From Planctomicrobium piriforme (GTDB lineage: Bacteria; Planctomycetota; Planctomycetia; Pirellulales; UBA1268): a DNA stretch of 38,576 nucleotides. Within the stretch, counting starts at the first letter, position 1; each line of letters begins with the position of its first letter. Shown here piece after piece: positions 24,272 through 34,284 of the stretch. The notes below the pieces were generated by a model that searched no databases, was not told the origin of the DNA, and worked only from the letters and a program-made list of their open reading frames with translations. The stretch covers positions 1-38,576 of the forward strand of contig CAMAVC010000026.1 in NCBI GenBank assembly GCA_945861585.1. The letters run 5' to 3'. The position numbers and the translations under genes were made by a program.

Positions 24272-24297
24272 CATGGCAAGCGAGACGCTTGCACCAC
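24272..24297 (-). repeat. REP-2 palindrome (GTGG head) at gltA stop
   Basis: On the minus strand it reads GTGGTGCAAGCGTCTCGCTT, continuing GCCATG. The hairpin arms are GCAAGCG/CGCTTGC. The head begins 1 bp past the gltA stop codon and lies on the same strand. Confidence 0.75.
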
Positions 24298-24298
24298 G

Positions 24299-25654
24299 TT
24301 ACGGCCGCTTGTCGATCGGCACGAACTCGCGGAGCGTGTCGCCGGAGTAGATCTGGCGCGGGCGGCAGATCTTCTTTGTGGGCGAGTGGTGCATCTCGAT
24401 CCAGTGGGCGATCCAGCCGGGGAGGCGGCCCATGGCGAAGAGCACCGTGAACATCTGCACCGGGATTCCCATGGCCCGGTAGATCACGCCGGAGTAGAAG
24501 TCGACGTTTGGATAGAGCTTGCGCTCGATGAAGTATTCGTCGGCGAGGGCCACTTCCTCGAGCTGCTGGGCGATGTCGAAGATCGGGTCGTGGCGGGCGA
24601 TCTTGGCGAGCAGCTTGTCGCAGGTGGCCTTGATGAGCTTGGCCCGCGGGTCGTAGTTCTTGTAGACGCGGTGGCCGAAGCCCATGAGGCGAAAGCCGGA
24701 GTCTTTCTTCTTGGCGAGATCGACGTACTTCCGCACGTTGCCGCCATCGGCGCCGATCTTTTCGAGCATCTCCACGCAGGCCTGATTGGCCCCGCCGTGG
24801 AGCGGGCCCCACAGGGCGCAGATGCCGGCGGAGATGCTGGCGAAGAGATTCGCGTCGCTCGAGCCCACCATGCGCACGGTCGACGTGGAGCAGTTTTGCT
24901 CGTGGTCGGCGTGCACGATCAGGAGCATGTCGAGGGCGTCGGCGAAGTCGGGGTCGACGTGGTATTCCTCGCACGGCACCGCGAACATCATGTGGAGGAA
25001 GTTCTCGCAGTAGCCGAGGTCATTCCGTGGATACATGAGCGGCTGGCCGCACGACTTCTTGTGGCTGTAGGCCGCGATCGTGGGGAGCTTGCTGATGAGC
25101 CGGTGCACGCTCACTTCCACCTGTCGCGGGTCGCGCACGTCGAGCGAGTCTTGATAGAAGGTGGAGAGGGCGCCGACCACGCTGCCGAGGGTGGCCATCG
25201 GATGGGCGTCGCGCGGAAAGCCCGTGTAGAAGTTCCGCATGTCCTCGTGGATCATCGTGTGGTGCGAGAGCGACGTGCGGAAGGTGTCGAGCTCGGCGGG
25301 ATTCGGCAGCTTGCCGTAGATCAGCAGGTAGGCCACCTCCACGAAGTCGCACTTCTCGGCGAGCACCTCGATCGGATAGCCGCGGTAGCGCAAGATGCCA
25401 TTCTCACCGTCGAGATAGGTGATGGCGCTCGTGGTGGAGCCCGTATTGACGAACCCCTCGTCGAGCGTGATGGCGCCCGACTGGGCTCGGAGCTTCGAGA
25501 TGTCGAGCCCACGCTCGCCTTCGGAGCCGACGATCACCGGGAGCTCGACGGTCTTGCCGCCGATCTCGAGCCTGGCGGTGCCGTCGGCCCGCGTGCCGGG
25601 CAAGGGCGGGGCGGCAGACTGGCTGGCGGCGGGCTTGGACGTCGTGACGCTCAT
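24299..25654 (-). CDS. gltA: citrate synthase
   Basis: Type II (GltA-like) citrate synthase of 451 residues, condensing oxaloacetate and acetyl-CoA in the TCA cycle. Catalytic motifs are HADHEQNCSTSTVR (248-261), GPLHGGANQ with H286, MGFGHRVYKNYDPRA with H328, and NVDFYSGVIYRAMG with D385. These match the E. coli His-264, His-305 and Asp-362 positions. The first 25 residues are a Ser/Ala/Pro-rich extension. CAGGAG lies nine bases before ATG 25654. A promoter with 17 bp spacing is visible upstream, so it is probably expressed separately from the parvulin gene. It supplies the acetyl-CoA sink for the fad operon metabolically. Confidence 0.96.
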   Translation of the reverse strand: MSVTTSKPAASQSAAPPLPGTRADGTARLEIGGKTVELPVIVGSEGERGLDISKLRAQSGAITLDEGFVNTGSTTSAITYLDGENGILRYRGYPIEVLAEKCDFVEVAYLLIYGKLPNPAELDTFRTSLSHHTMIHEDMRNFYTGFPRDAHPMATLGSVVGALSTFYQDSLDVRDPRQVEVSVHRLISKLPTIAAYSHKKSCGQPLMYPRNDLGYCENFLHMMFAVPCEEYHVDPDFADALDMLLIVHADHEQNCSTSTVRMVGSSDANLFASISAGICALWGPLHGGANQACVEMLEKIGADGGNVRKYVDLAKKKDSGFRLMGFGHRVYKNYDPRAKLIKATCDKLLAKIARHDPIFDIAQQLEEVALADEYFIERKLYPNVDFYSGVIYRAMGIPVQMFTVLFAMGRLPGWIAHWIEMHHSPTKKICRPRQIYSGDTLREFVPIDKRP

Positions 25655-25730
25655 GGTGGCAACACTCCTGAAGGGCTGCCACGACCGGCCTGCGGCAGCG
25701 GGGCGACGGGCTCATCCGCCTGCTCGGGGC

Positions 25731-25759
25731 AGTCTAGCCCTCGGGCCGAGGCCCGGCAA
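25731..25759 (-). promoter_or_regulatory. candidate sigma70-like promoter of gltA
   Basis: On the minus strand TTGCCG (25759-25754), a 17 bp spacer and TAGACT (25736-25731) lie about 77 bp before the gltA start. The spacer holds a GC-rich palindrome (CTCGGGCCGAG), which could be a regulator site. Confidence 0.5.
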
Positions 25760-25781
25760 TCGCCTCGTTGTCGAACACGGC

Positions 25782-27218
25782 CTAACGCGTGCGCGTCTCG
25801 CCCGCTGACCGCGCCATGGCCCCGGCGGGCTGGTCGTCGAAGATCGTCCACACGGGCGTGCGGTCTTTGAGCTTCGCGAGGTAGTCGTCGATCTCACTTT
25901 TTCGGCGCTCGTCCTGGAGCGTCTGCTTGATGCCCACCTGGGCCTCGATAAAAGGCGTGCGGCCCGCGTCGGTCCGTTCCGTCACCCGCACGATGTGGAG
26001 GGTCTGACCGTCATCAAGAATCGCGCTCAGCTGCCCCACCGGCAGCGTGAAGAGCGCCTCGTCGAGCACCTTCGAAGTGAGGCTGCCCTTCGTGGTCCAG
26101 TCATAGACGCCGCCGCTCGATGCGTTCGGGCCTTCAGACCGCGTCTTCGCGATGTCGGCGAACGGCTTTCCTTCAAGCACGTCGTTGCCCATCGCGGCGA
26201 GCTTGTTCCAGGCGGCCTCGCGCGGCTGCGCCGGCGTGATCCGCACGGTCAACTGCTCGAACTTCGCCTTGGCCGGAAAGTCATACTCGGCGAGGTGGTT
26301 CTCATACCACGCGATCATCTCGGCGTGGGGAATCTCATCGTCGCTCGCCACCTTCTGCTGGATCCACTGCTGGGCGAGGGCCCTCTCGAAAAACATCTTG
26401 CGCACCCGGTCGAGCGACTGCCCGCGCGACCGCAGCAAGTGCTCATACTCCATCGAGTTGGCCACGCCGGCATCCTTGATCATGCGCGGGAGCTGCGTCT
26501 CGTCGAAGGCCTGGTTCACCTTCTTCTCGATGTCGGGCAGGCGTTCCTCGGGGATCGTGCGGCAGGCGTCCACATACACGATCAGCGATTCGACATGCTG
26601 CGGGAGCACCTGGCGGCAGATCTGGAGCTTGAGCTCGCGAATCTGCTCCGGCTTGAGCCCCGGCGACACCTTCGCCAGCCAGTTGAGCGCGCTCGGTGTG
26701 AGCAGGTCGCCTTCGAGCACCACCTCAGGGCCGACACGGGCGACCACCATCGCCGTCTCGAGCGACTGGGCCTCCGCGAGGAGCGCCTCGGCAGCCGATG
26801 CGGGCGCGGCTGACTCTTGATACTGTGCCTGCACCACGCCGTCCTGCGCCGGCTTCACTCCGGGGCCGAAGTCGATGGGCACGATCGGTGCGTCGGGGTC
26901 GGGGCGGATGCTCGAGAGCACGTGGTTGTCGATCTTTTTGCCGTCGGCCTTGCGGCCCGGCCAGCCGTCCGGCCGCGACACGGGCTTGGGGGCGGTCGGC
27001 ACGAGCCGATGCGGCGTGATGCTGCCCGGCCCGGCCTGGCCGACGGCGATCGGGGCTGGCGTGGCGCCCGCGGCGGCGTCGTCGAATTGATTGGCGATCC
27101 GCTGGGCGTGCGCCGGCCGTGCATGCATCGCGGACAGAAGGGCGACAGCGGCGCAGACGATGACCGCGGCCGCGGTGCGCGGTGTCGATTCACGGGGGCT
27201 CTCGCCCGGCTGGTGCAT
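25782..27218 (-). CDS. exported parvulin-type peptidyl-prolyl isomerase
   Basis: A 478-residue SurA/PrsA-like folding catalyst. The N-terminal signal segment is at about 16-39 (VIVCAAVALLSAMHA, cleavage near AHA). A Pro/Gly-rich linker follows to about 150. Then comes a helical SurA-N-like chaperone region (VARVGPEVVLEGDLL, CRQVLPQHVESLIVYVDACR). The parvulin domain lies at about 350-445, with KPFADIAKTRSEGPNASSGG, LDEALFTLPVGQLSAILD and HIVRVTERTDAG. It likely acts on envelope proteins. ATG 27218 overlaps the 3' end of mfd by 29 bp, so its translation may depend on ribosomes finishing mfd. Confidence 0.88.
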   Translation of the reverse strand: MHQPGESPRESTPRTAAAVIVCAAVALLSAMHARPAHAQRIANQFDDAAAGATPAPIAVGQAGPGSITPHRLVPTAPKPVSRPDGWPGRKADGKKIDNHVLSSIRPDPDAPIVPIDFGPGVKPAQDGVVQAQYQESAAPASAAEALLAEAQSLETAMVVARVGPEVVLEGDLLTPSALNWLAKVSPGLKPEQIRELKLQICRQVLPQHVESLIVYVDACRTIPEERLPDIEKKVNQAFDETQLPRMIKDAGVANSMEYEHLLRSRGQSLDRVRKMFFERALAQQWIQQKVASDDEIPHAEMIAWYENHLAEYDFPAKAKFEQLTVRITPAQPREAAWNKLAAMGNDVLEGKPFADIAKTRSEGPNASSGGVYDWTTKGSLTSKVLDEALFTLPVGQLSAILDDGQTLHIVRVTERTDAGRTPFIEAQVGIKQTLQDERRKSEIDDYLAKLKDRTPVWTIFDDQPAGAMARSAGETRTR

Positions 27219-30200
27219 GCGCGGCGGCTCTCGGGGGGCGGGGACTATAGGCCTGGCCCTTCGGGGGTCGCAAGACCGCCCGTAGGGCCTGAAGAAGCCG
27301 CTCCGGCTCGTCAAAAAGCCGCTTGTCGAGGGGGAGGTAGGCCGTCCGCTGATCGACGATTCGCAGCGTCCGGGCAGCTGGCGGACCGGCCACCTTGAGC
27401 CGCTCGATGGCCCGGCGGTCGTGGTGCCGCAGAAGCACCATGCCCGCCTCGCGGCCGACCGTGTCGATGCCACACTCCGCCGCCGCCACCCGCAGCCGAG
27501 CATAGTCGAGCAGCCGCCGGGCCTCGGCCGGCAGCGGCCCGAAGCGGTCGCCAAGCTCCGCGGCCAGGTCGTCGATCTGGGTGTCTTCGGTGGCCCGCGA
27601 GAGCCGCCGGTAGACGTCGATCTTCGTGCGAAAGTCGGCGATGTAGTCGCGCGGCAGCCAGGCCTCGCCCGGTAGGTCGATGTTCACCTGCGGCGGCTCC
27701 GCCGGAGGCAGCGCCTTGAGCCCGCGCACCGCCTGCTCCAAGAGCCGGCAGTAGAGCTCGTAGCCCACCGTGGCGATGTGGCCGCTCTGCTGCGTGCCGA
27801 GCAGGTTGCCGGCGCCGCGGATCTCGAGGTCGCGCATGGCGAGCGAGAAGCCCGCGCCCATGCTCGAAAACTCCTGGATCGCCCGCAGCCGGCGGGCCGC
27901 GGTGCTCGTGAGGTGGGCCGTCTCGTCGACGAGCATGTAGCAATAGGCGCGGTGGTGCGAGCGGCCCACGCGGCCCCGCAGCTGATGGAGGTCGGCGAGG
28001 CCATAGGTGTCGGCCTCGTCGATGAAGATCGTGTTGGCGTTGGGAATGTCGAGGCCGCTCTCGATGATCGTGGTGGCCAAGAGGATGTCGGTCTTGCCGG
28101 CCACGAAGTCGAGCATCACCTCCTCGAGCTCGCTCTCCGAAAGCCGGCCGTGGCCGATGCCGATCGTGGCCTCGGGCACGATCTGCGCGAGCCGGTGCGC
28201 CACCTGATGGATGTCGTGGATCCGGTTGTGGACGAAGAACACCTGCCCCCCGCGGGCGAGCTCCCGGTCGATCGCCGTCTTGATAAGCGTGGGATTCCAG
28301 CGGGCCACGCGGGTCTCCACGGCGATCCGGTTGGCCGGCGGCGTCGTGAGGTTCGAGATGTCACGGATCCCGAGCATCGACATGTGGAGCGTGCGCGGGA
28401 TCGGCGTGGCGGTCATCGTGAGCACGTCCACAGCCGACCGCAGCGCCTTGAGCTTCTCCTTCACGTCCACGCCGAACCGCTGCTCCTCGTCCACCACGAG
28501 CAGGCCGAGGTTCGCGAAGTGGATGTCAGCCTGCGCGAGCCGGTGGGTGCCGATCACGATGTCGACGCTCTTGCGGGCCAGACCCTCGAGCACCTCCCGC
28601 TCCTCCCGCGTCGATGAAAACCGCGACAGCGCCTTGATCGTGAACGGAAACTCGGAGAATCGGGCGGCGAAGCTGCGGCGATGCTGCTCGGCGAGCACCG
28701 TCGTGGGCACGAGCACGGCCACCTGGTAGCCCGCCTCGACGGCCTTGAAGGCCGCCCGCATCGCCATCTCCGTCTTCCCGAAGCCGACGTCGCCACAGAG
28801 CAGCCGGTCCATCGGCTTGGGCGTCTCCATGTCGCCTTTGATGGCGACGTTCGCCGTGAGCTGGTCGGGCGTCTCGTCGAACGGAAACGATTCCTCGAAC
28901 GCCCGCTGCCAGGCCGTGTCGGCGGGAAACGCGAGCCCGGGCCGTTCGGCCCGCTTGGCCTGCAGCTGGATCATGTCGGCGGCCATGTCGGCCACCGCCT
29001 GCTGCACGGCGGCTTTTTGTTTTGCCCACAGTGTGCCGCCGATCTTGGCGAGCTTGGGCGCGAGCTTCGTGCCGCCCACGTATTTCTGCACGAGCTCGAT
29101 GCAGGTGGCCGGCACGTAGATCCGCGTGCTCTCGGCAAACTCGATCTCCAGAAACTCCTCGGTGCGATCCTGCTTCTCGAGCAGCTTCAGGCCCCGGTAG
29201 CGGCCCACGCCGTGGGCCACGTGCACGACGTAGTCGCCTTCGTGCAAATCGAGAAACGTGTCGATCGCACGGGTCAGCCGGTGCCGCGGTGCCCGCACCG
29301 TCACGTCTTCGCGGCGGAAGAGCTCCGCGCTCGACACGAGCACGAGCTTTTCCGGCACGAGGCGAAAGCCCGCCGAGAGCCGGCCGTGGGCGAAGTGGAG
29401 CCGGCCCGACTTCGCCGGGGCGCTCGCCGCGAGCAGTTCGCCGAGCCGCTTCTCCTCTGCCTCGGTGGGGGCCACGATCCACACTTCCTGATCCTTGCCG
29501 ACGGTGCCGAGCTCCTCGCACACCCTGTCGAGCACGCCGGTGAACCGCTCCACGCTCTCGATCGCGAGCGTGGCCGTGGCCTCCAGGCTCGACGGGGCCA
29601 CCGCGGCGAGCGTCACCGACGGAAAGCGATAGATGCGGGCGAACACCTCTTCGGGGTTCGACACCTCCGCCGCCCCCTTCAGCCGCTCGTAGGTGCGCTT
29701 CGCCTCCTCGGCACACTCGCCCGGCTCGACGAGCGCCCACCACGAGCCGGCCGGGAGGATGTCGGCGAGGTGCGTGCGCCGCGCCGCCGCGCCCACGCCG
29801 AGGGCGGTGAGGTCGATCGACTGGAGAGTGTCCACGCTCCGCTGCGAGACGGTGTCGAACGTGCGCAGCGATTCGATCTCGTCGCCGAAGAGCTCCACGC
29901 GCACGGGCCGATCCCAGTCGACGGCGAAGAGGTCCACGATCCCGCCACGCCGGGCGAACGTGCCGGGGCGGTCGATCGCGTCGGCCGCCTGCCAGCCGCG
30001 GGCGGCGAGCCAGTCGGCAAGTTCGAGCGGATCGAGCCGGCCGCCGACGTCGAGCCGGCGCGTGCTGGCCTCGATCTCGCGCGGGTCGGCGAGCGGCGCG
30101 AGGAGCGCCTGGATGCTCGTGACGACGATCGCAGGCCGGGCACCGGCGACCGTGAGCCGCTTCACGAGCGCGAGGCGGGCCGCAGCGGCCGGGTCGTCGG

Positions 30201-30528
30201 CGAGCGATTCGTCGTCGAGGCTCTCGAGCGCGGGCAGGAGCGCGACGGGCCGCGTCGTGAAGAGCGCGAGGTCGTCGCAGAAGGCATCGGCCTCGTCGGC
30301 ATGCGGCAGCACGACGACGAGCACTGCCTCCTCACCATGGGGCGACCGGGCCAACTGGTTCGCGAGCGCCGCAGCCGTCAGCGCAGACGCCGATCCCCAG
30401 GTTCCGCCGATCGTGCCGCCATGTCCCGCGCGGAGACTGGCGACCACCTCGGCGAACCCGCCATGCTGCTCGAGCGTGTCGGCCAACCCGGGCAACCGCC
30501 CGCTTGGCCGTCGGGCCTTGCCTGCCAC
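27190..30528 (-). CDS. mfd: transcription-repair coupling factor Mfd
   Basis: A 1112-residue DNA translocase that removes stalled RNA polymerase and recruits UvrA. The UvrB-like N-terminal module includes FARRGGIVDLFAVDWDRPVR. The RNA polymerase-interaction domain is seen in GDYVVHVAHGVGRYRGL. The helicase has Walker A GDVGFGKTE, DEEQRFGV, TMTATPIPRTL and LRGRVGRSHH. TRG and C-terminal domains follow (FSSMGAGFSLAMRDLEIRG, GTQQSGHIATVGYELY). The start is taken as GTG 30528, preceded by GAGGG; the open frame upstream to 30930 runs into the PQQ-propeller gene and has no Mfd character. The last codons overlap the next gene by 29 bp. Confidence 0.95.
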   Translation of the reverse strand: MAGKARRPSGRLPGLADTLEQHGGFAEVVASLRAGHGGTIGGTWGSASALTAAALANQLARSPHGEEAVLVVVLPHADEADAFCDDLALFTTRPVALLPALESLDDESLADDPAAAARLALVKRLTVAGARPAIVVTSIQALLAPLADPREIEASTRRLDVGGRLDPLELADWLAARGWQAADAIDRPGTFARRGGIVDLFAVDWDRPVRVELFGDEIESLRTFDTVSQRSVDTLQSIDLTALGVGAAARRTHLADILPAGSWWALVEPGECAEEAKRTYERLKGAAEVSNPEEVFARIYRFPSVTLAAVAPSSLEATATLAIESVERFTGVLDRVCEELGTVGKDQEVWIVAPTEAEEKRLGELLAASAPAKSGRLHFAHGRLSAGFRLVPEKLVLVSSAELFRREDVTVRAPRHRLTRAIDTFLDLHEGDYVVHVAHGVGRYRGLKLLEKQDRTEEFLEIEFAESTRIYVPATCIELVQKYVGGTKLAPKLAKIGGTLWAKQKAAVQQAVADMAADMIQLQAKRAERPGLAFPADTAWQRAFEESFPFDETPDQLTANVAIKGDMETPKPMDRLLCGDVGFGKTEMAMRAAFKAVEAGYQVAVLVPTTVLAEQHRRSFAARFSEFPFTIKALSRFSSTREEREVLEGLARKSVDIVIGTHRLAQADIHFANLGLLVVDEEQRFGVDVKEKLKALRSAVDVLTMTATPIPRTLHMSMLGIRDISNLTTPPANRIAVETRVARWNPTLIKTAIDRELARGGQVFFVHNRIHDIHQVAHRLAQIVPEATIGIGHGRLSESELEEVMLDFVAGKTDILLATTIIESGLDIPNANTIFIDEADTYGLADLHQLRGRVGRSHHRAYCYMLVDETAHLTSTAARRLRAIQEFSSMGAGFSLAMRDLEIRGAGNLLGTQQSGHIATVGYELYCRLLEQAVRGLKALPPAEPPQVNIDLPGEAWLPRDYIADFRTKIDVYRRLSRATEDTQIDDLAAELGDRFGPLPAEARRLLDYARLRVAAAECGIDTVGREAGMVLLRHHDRRAIERLKVAGPPAARTLRIVDQRTAYLPLDKRLFDEPERLLQALRAVLRPPKGQAYSPRPPRAAAHAPAGREPP

Positions 30529-30550
30529 GAACCCTCTTTTTCCCGCACAC

Positions 30551-30556
30551 AGTATA
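30551..30556 (-). promoter_or_regulatory. possible -10 box for mfd
   Basis: TATACT on the minus strand, 23 bp before the GTG start of mfd, inside the 100 bp gap after the PQQ-propeller gene. No convincing -35 box is visible at the right distance. The gap has no clear terminator. Confidence 0.3.
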
Positions 30557-30628
30557 TCGCTCCATCCAAGAGCGCTGAGGGCGAAACGGGTGCGCGTCTC
30601 CTCGCCGAACGACGGACTGGCGAGGGGC

Positions 30629-32266
30629 TCATTCAGAACGCATCTCGCCCTGCTCTTCGACGGCCCACAGATTGCGCTGCGAGGCCACGAACAGCGTCTT
30701 GTTGGCCGCGCAGGGAATCGACCACACCGGCGACCCGAGTTTGAGCACGGCGAGCGTCTTCTTCTCGCGGCCTGCGGCCAGCACGGTGAATCCCTTGCGG
30801 CTGCCGATATACACCTTCCCATCCACGACGAGCGTCGACGACCAGATCTCGTCCTGCGTGTCGTGAAACCACACGAGGGCGCCGGTGTCGGCGTCGAGGC
30901 AGTGCACCTTGCCGGCGTACTCAGCGGCATAGACCAGGCCGTCCGCCACGGCCACGGTCGAGAGTGCCCGACCGATGCCGAGGTATTGCCACACCTTCCG
31001 CACCTCCGCCCCCTCGTCGGTGCCGTCCACGGCGAAGCACGAGAGCGCCCCGCGGCCGGGTCCGTGCACGGGGTCTTGGCCGATCCCCACGTAGACGCGA
31101 TTCCCGTCGACGACGGGTGAGCCGATGATCTCGTTGGGGCTCACGACGAGCCCGGTGTCGTCCACCGACGTCGCCTTCCCGCGCACGAGCGCCCAGTAGT
31201 CGATTTGGATGTCGCCGCGGGCGCGGTAGCCCGGGGGGTTACAGTCGAAGAGCCAGTCGCGTTCGAGGATCGTCGGCGTCTTGCCCGGCTTCGCGTCGGC
31301 CGCGAGCGGCACGAAGCCGTGGCAGCGGCCGTCGCCACCGCCGAACACGATCCGCATGCCGCGCGGTGAGTCGAGAGTCGTGGGCGACGACCACTGGCCG
31401 TGAAACACGTCGGCGCTGATCGTGCCATCGTCGCGGCCGAGCAGTTTGCCCGTCTCCTTGTCGAGCACGACGAGCGACGCCGCCGTGGGCAAGACCACCT
31501 TGCCGTCATAGACGCCGTTGGCCGTACCCACGTAGAGATGCCGCCCCACGACGAGCACCGAGCAGTTGGCGGCATCGTGCGGAAACACGGGCAGTTCGCG
31601 GATCATGTCGAACCGCCACACGATGTCCGCATCGCGCGGGCCCAGGGCCACCGGCTCGGCGCCGGCGGCCACGCTGAACCGCGCCTCGTCGCGAAACGGC
31701 CCGTCGTTGCCGTCGGCCAGGCCGTCGACGTCGAGGCACACCACCTCGCAGCGATTGGTCACCACGTAGAGCTTGCCGCCGTCCACCGTCGCCGACGAAC
31801 AGATGCCGAGGTTCATGTCGTCGAAGTCTTCGCTCACGAGGGAGCGGTCGATCTCGAGCCGGGGCACAACGAGCCGCCACGCGAGGTCGCCCGTCTTCTC
31901 GTCGAGGCACATGAGCACGCCGCCGCGCGTGGGGCGAAACCGCGGGTCGTCGAGATCCTCGTCGTTCGTGCCGACATACACGCGGCCGTTGGCGACGATC
32001 GGGCCGGAATAGTTCTCGCTGCCCAGCCGCACCACCCAGCGCACGTTCTTCGCCGTGGCCGGATCGAAGCCGAGGCGGTCGCGTTTCTTTTTGCCGGGAT
32101 GGAAGGTCGCCGGGATGCCCGTCTCGCGCGAGACGAGATTCCGCCGCTGGCCGCCGCCCCACTGCGTCCAGTCTTCCGCCCGGGCGCTCGTCGCGAAACC
32201 AGGCCCGACACTCGCCGCGAGCCCTACGAACCCTCCCATCAGCCACGTCAGCCGCCTGCCATTCAC
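30629..32266 (-). CDS. exported PQQ-type beta-propeller protein
   Basis: A 545-residue protein with a signal peptide ([20 protein letters not shown], cleavage near ARA at about 30). Beta-propeller blades of the PQQ type follow, e.g. [49 protein letters not shown] and [16 protein letters not shown]. Many planctomycetes carry families of such proteins, which resemble BamB or quinoprotein dehydrogenases. I see no haem-binding CxxCH and cannot confirm quinone ligands, so an enzymatic role is not shown. It is 100 bp upstream of mfd on the same strand and divergent from ilvB. Confidence 0.88.
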   Translation of the reverse strand: MNGRRLTWLMGGFVGLAASVGPGFATSARAEDWTQWGGGQRRNLVSRETGIPATFHPGKKKRDRLGFDPATAKNVRWVVRLGSENYSGPIVANGRVYVGTNDEDLDDPRFRPTRGGVLMCLDEKTGDLAWRLVVPRLEIDRSLVSEDFDDMNLGICSSATVDGGKLYVVTNRCEVVCLDVDGLADGNDGPFRDEARFSVAAGAEPVALGPRDADIVWRFDMIRELPVFPHDAANCSVLVVGRHLYVGTANGVYDGKVVLPTAASLVVLDKETGKLLGRDDGTISADVFHGQWSSPTTLDSPRGMRIVFGGGDGRCHGFVPLAADAKPGKTPTILERDWLFDCNPPGYRARGDIQIDYWALVRGKATSVDDTGLVVSPNEIIGSPVVDGNRVYVGIGQDPVHGPGRGALSCFAVDGTDEGAEVRKVWQYLGIGRALSTVAVADGLVYAAEYAGKVHCLDADTGALVWFHDTQDEIWSSTLVVDGKVYIGSRKGFTVLAAGREKKTLAVLKLGSPVWSIPCAANKTLFVASQRNLWAVEEQGEMRSE

Positions 32267-32435
32267 GTGTCCGCCCTTTCGCTACCCCGAAAACAGAGCC
32301 CTGCTCGAGGCCGTGATTGTGGATCGGCCCCGAGGCCCAGTCCAGAGGCTGGCGGGCCCGGCCGGGCGTTTTTCGAAGCCGTTTTTATCGGGTATGGTTG
32401 AGGGATCGGTTTTCGCCCCTCCAGGAGTCCTCCCT

Positions 32436-34208
32436 ATGGCCACCGCCTCCCGCCCCGCGTCTTCCACCGGCTTCGTCTCCGGGGCCGACGTGGTCGTCGA
32501 GTCGCTGATCCGCCACGGGGTCGACGTGATCTTCGCCTACCCGGGCGGGGCGAGCATGCCGCTCCACCAGGCGCTCACACACGCCAAGGATCGCATCCGC
32601 ACGATCCTGCCGCGGCACGAGCAGGGCGGTGCCTTTGCAGCCCAGGGGTACGCGCGCACCACCGGCAAGCCCGGCGTGTGCATGGCCACGAGCGGCCCGG
32701 GCGCGCTGAACCTCGTCACCGCCATCGCTGACGCCAAGATGGATAGTGTCCCGATGATCGCCCTCACCGGCCAGGTGGGCACGAGCGTGATCGGCACCGA
32801 CGCCTTCCAAGAGACGCCGATCGTGGAGGTCTGCCGCGGGATCACGAAGCATCATTATCTCGTCACCGACGCCGCCGACATCGCCCGCGTGATGAAGGAG
32901 GCGTTTCACATCGCCACCACCGGCCGGCCCGGCCCGGTGCTCGTCGACCTGCCCAAGAACATCCAGGTCACCCAGATCGTCCCCGACTACGACGTGCCGA
33001 TGAATCTCCCGGGCTATCGCCCCGAGCCGCGGCCCGTGCAGCCGGAGCAGATCGCCCAGGTGGCCGCTGCGATCAAGCGGGCCAAGCGGCCGGTGATCTA
33101 CGCCGGCGGCGGCGTGATCACGGGCGATGCCTCCGACGAACTCCGCGAGCTCGTCCGCAAGACGGGCATTCCCGTCACGATGACGCTCATGGGCCTCGGG
33201 GCCTATCCCGGCACCGACCCGCTCTCGCTCGACATGCTCGGCATGCACGGCAGCGTCTACGCCAACTACGCCGTCGATCAGGCCGATCTTCTGCTCGCGA
33301 TCGGCGTGCGGTTCGACGACCGTGTCACGGGCAAGGTGAGCGAGTTCGCCCAGCACGGCTTCATCGTGCACATCGACGTCGATCCGTCCGAGATCAACAA
33401 GAACAAGCTCGTGCACATTCCGATCGTGGCCGACGTCGAAGACGCGCTCCACGCCCTCAACAAGATCGTCGAAAAGCCCGCGGCGAGCCTCGAGCCCTGG
33501 CACGCCCAGATCGCCGAATGGAAGAAGGAAGATCCGTTTTCCTTCGACACGAGCTATCCCGGCATCCTTGCCCAGGAGGCGATCCAGGAACTTTCGCGGC
33601 TCACAGCCGATCGCGAGACGGTGATCACCGTGGGCGTGGGCCAGCATCAGATGTGGTCTGCCCAGTTCTACAAGTTTCGTGAGCCGCGGACGTGGCTCTC
33701 GTCCAGCGGCCTGGGCACGATGGGCTTCGGCCTGCCGGCGGCGATGGGGGCGAAGATCGGCCGTCCCGACGCGCTCGTGGTCGACATCGACGGCGACGGC
33801 AGCATCCTCATGAACATCCAGGAGCTCGCCACCTGTCGCACCGAAGACATCCCCGTGAAGGTCCTGCTCCTCAACAACCAGCACCTCGGCATGGTGGTGC
33901 AGTGGGAAGACCGGTTCTTCAAGGGCAACCGTGCCCACACCTATCTCGGCCCGGTCGATCACCCCGAGGCCTGCGGCCAGGGCGACGGCATTTCGCCGTG
34001 CGACCGCTATCCCGATTTTGTGGCGATCGCCAAGGGCTTCGGCTGGCAGGCCGAGACGATCTCGGCGAAGAAGGATCTCGAGCCCGCGCTCAAGCGGCTG
34101 ATCGACGCGAAGGGCCCGGCGATCCTCGACGTGCAGGTGCCCTACCAGGAGCAGGTGCTGCCGATGATCCCGAGCGGCATGACCGTCCGCGACCTGATCA
34201 AGAAGTAG
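32436..34208 (+). CDS. ilvB: acetolactate synthase large subunit
   Basis: A 590-residue thiamine diphosphate enzyme for the first step of branched-chain amino acid synthesis. The N-terminal domain has [13 protein letters not shown] and the catalytic glutamate E62 in [16 protein letters not shown]. The ThDP-Mg motif starts at G453 ([20 protein letters not shown]) and continues [19 protein letters not shown]. An insert of about 15 residues with two cysteines ([19 protein letters not shown]) lies where standard enzymes go straight to SLPDF. AGGAG lies eight bases before ATG 32436. The regulatory small subunit gene ilvH is not adjacent: a repeat island follows. It starts 169 bp from the divergent PQQ-propeller gene. 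Confidence 0.92.
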   Translation: MATASRPASSTGFVSGADVVVESLIRHGVDVIFAYPGGASMPLHQALTHAKDRIRTILPRHEQGGAFAAQGYARTTGKPGVCMATSGPGALNLVTAIADAKMDSVPMIALTGQVGTSVIGTDAFQETPIVEVCRGITKHHYLVTDAADIARVMKEAFHIATTGRPGPVLVDLPKNIQVTQIVPDYDVPMNLPGYRPEPRPVQPEQIAQVAAAIKRAKRPVIYAGGGVITGDASDELRELVRKTGIPVTMTLMGLGAYPGTDPLSLDMLGMHGSVYANYAVDQADLLLAIGVRFDDRVTGKVSEFAQHGFIVHIDVDPSEINKNKLVHIPIVADVEDALHALNKIVEKPAASLEPWHAQIAEWKKEDPFSFDTSYPGILAQEAIQELSRLTADRETVITVGVGQHQMWSAQFYKFREPRTWLSSSGLGTMGFGLPAAMGAKIGRPDALVVDIDGDGSILMNIQELATCRTEDIPVKVLLLNNQHLGMVVQWEDRFFKGNRAHTYLGPVDHPEACGQGDGISPCDRYPDFVAIAKGFGWQAETISAKKDLEPALKRLIDAKGPAILDVQVPYQEQVLPMIPSGMTVRDLIKK

Positions 34209-34284
34209 CGCATCCAGCCGGCCGCTCGCAGGGGAGGCGTTCGCCGACTCGCCCTTCTGTGCACACCGACCGTCTCCGCCCGGG

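Noticed and set aside
28681..30744. 687-residue plus-strand open frame
   Set aside because: It is antisense to mfd, whose helicase motifs make the coding strand clear.
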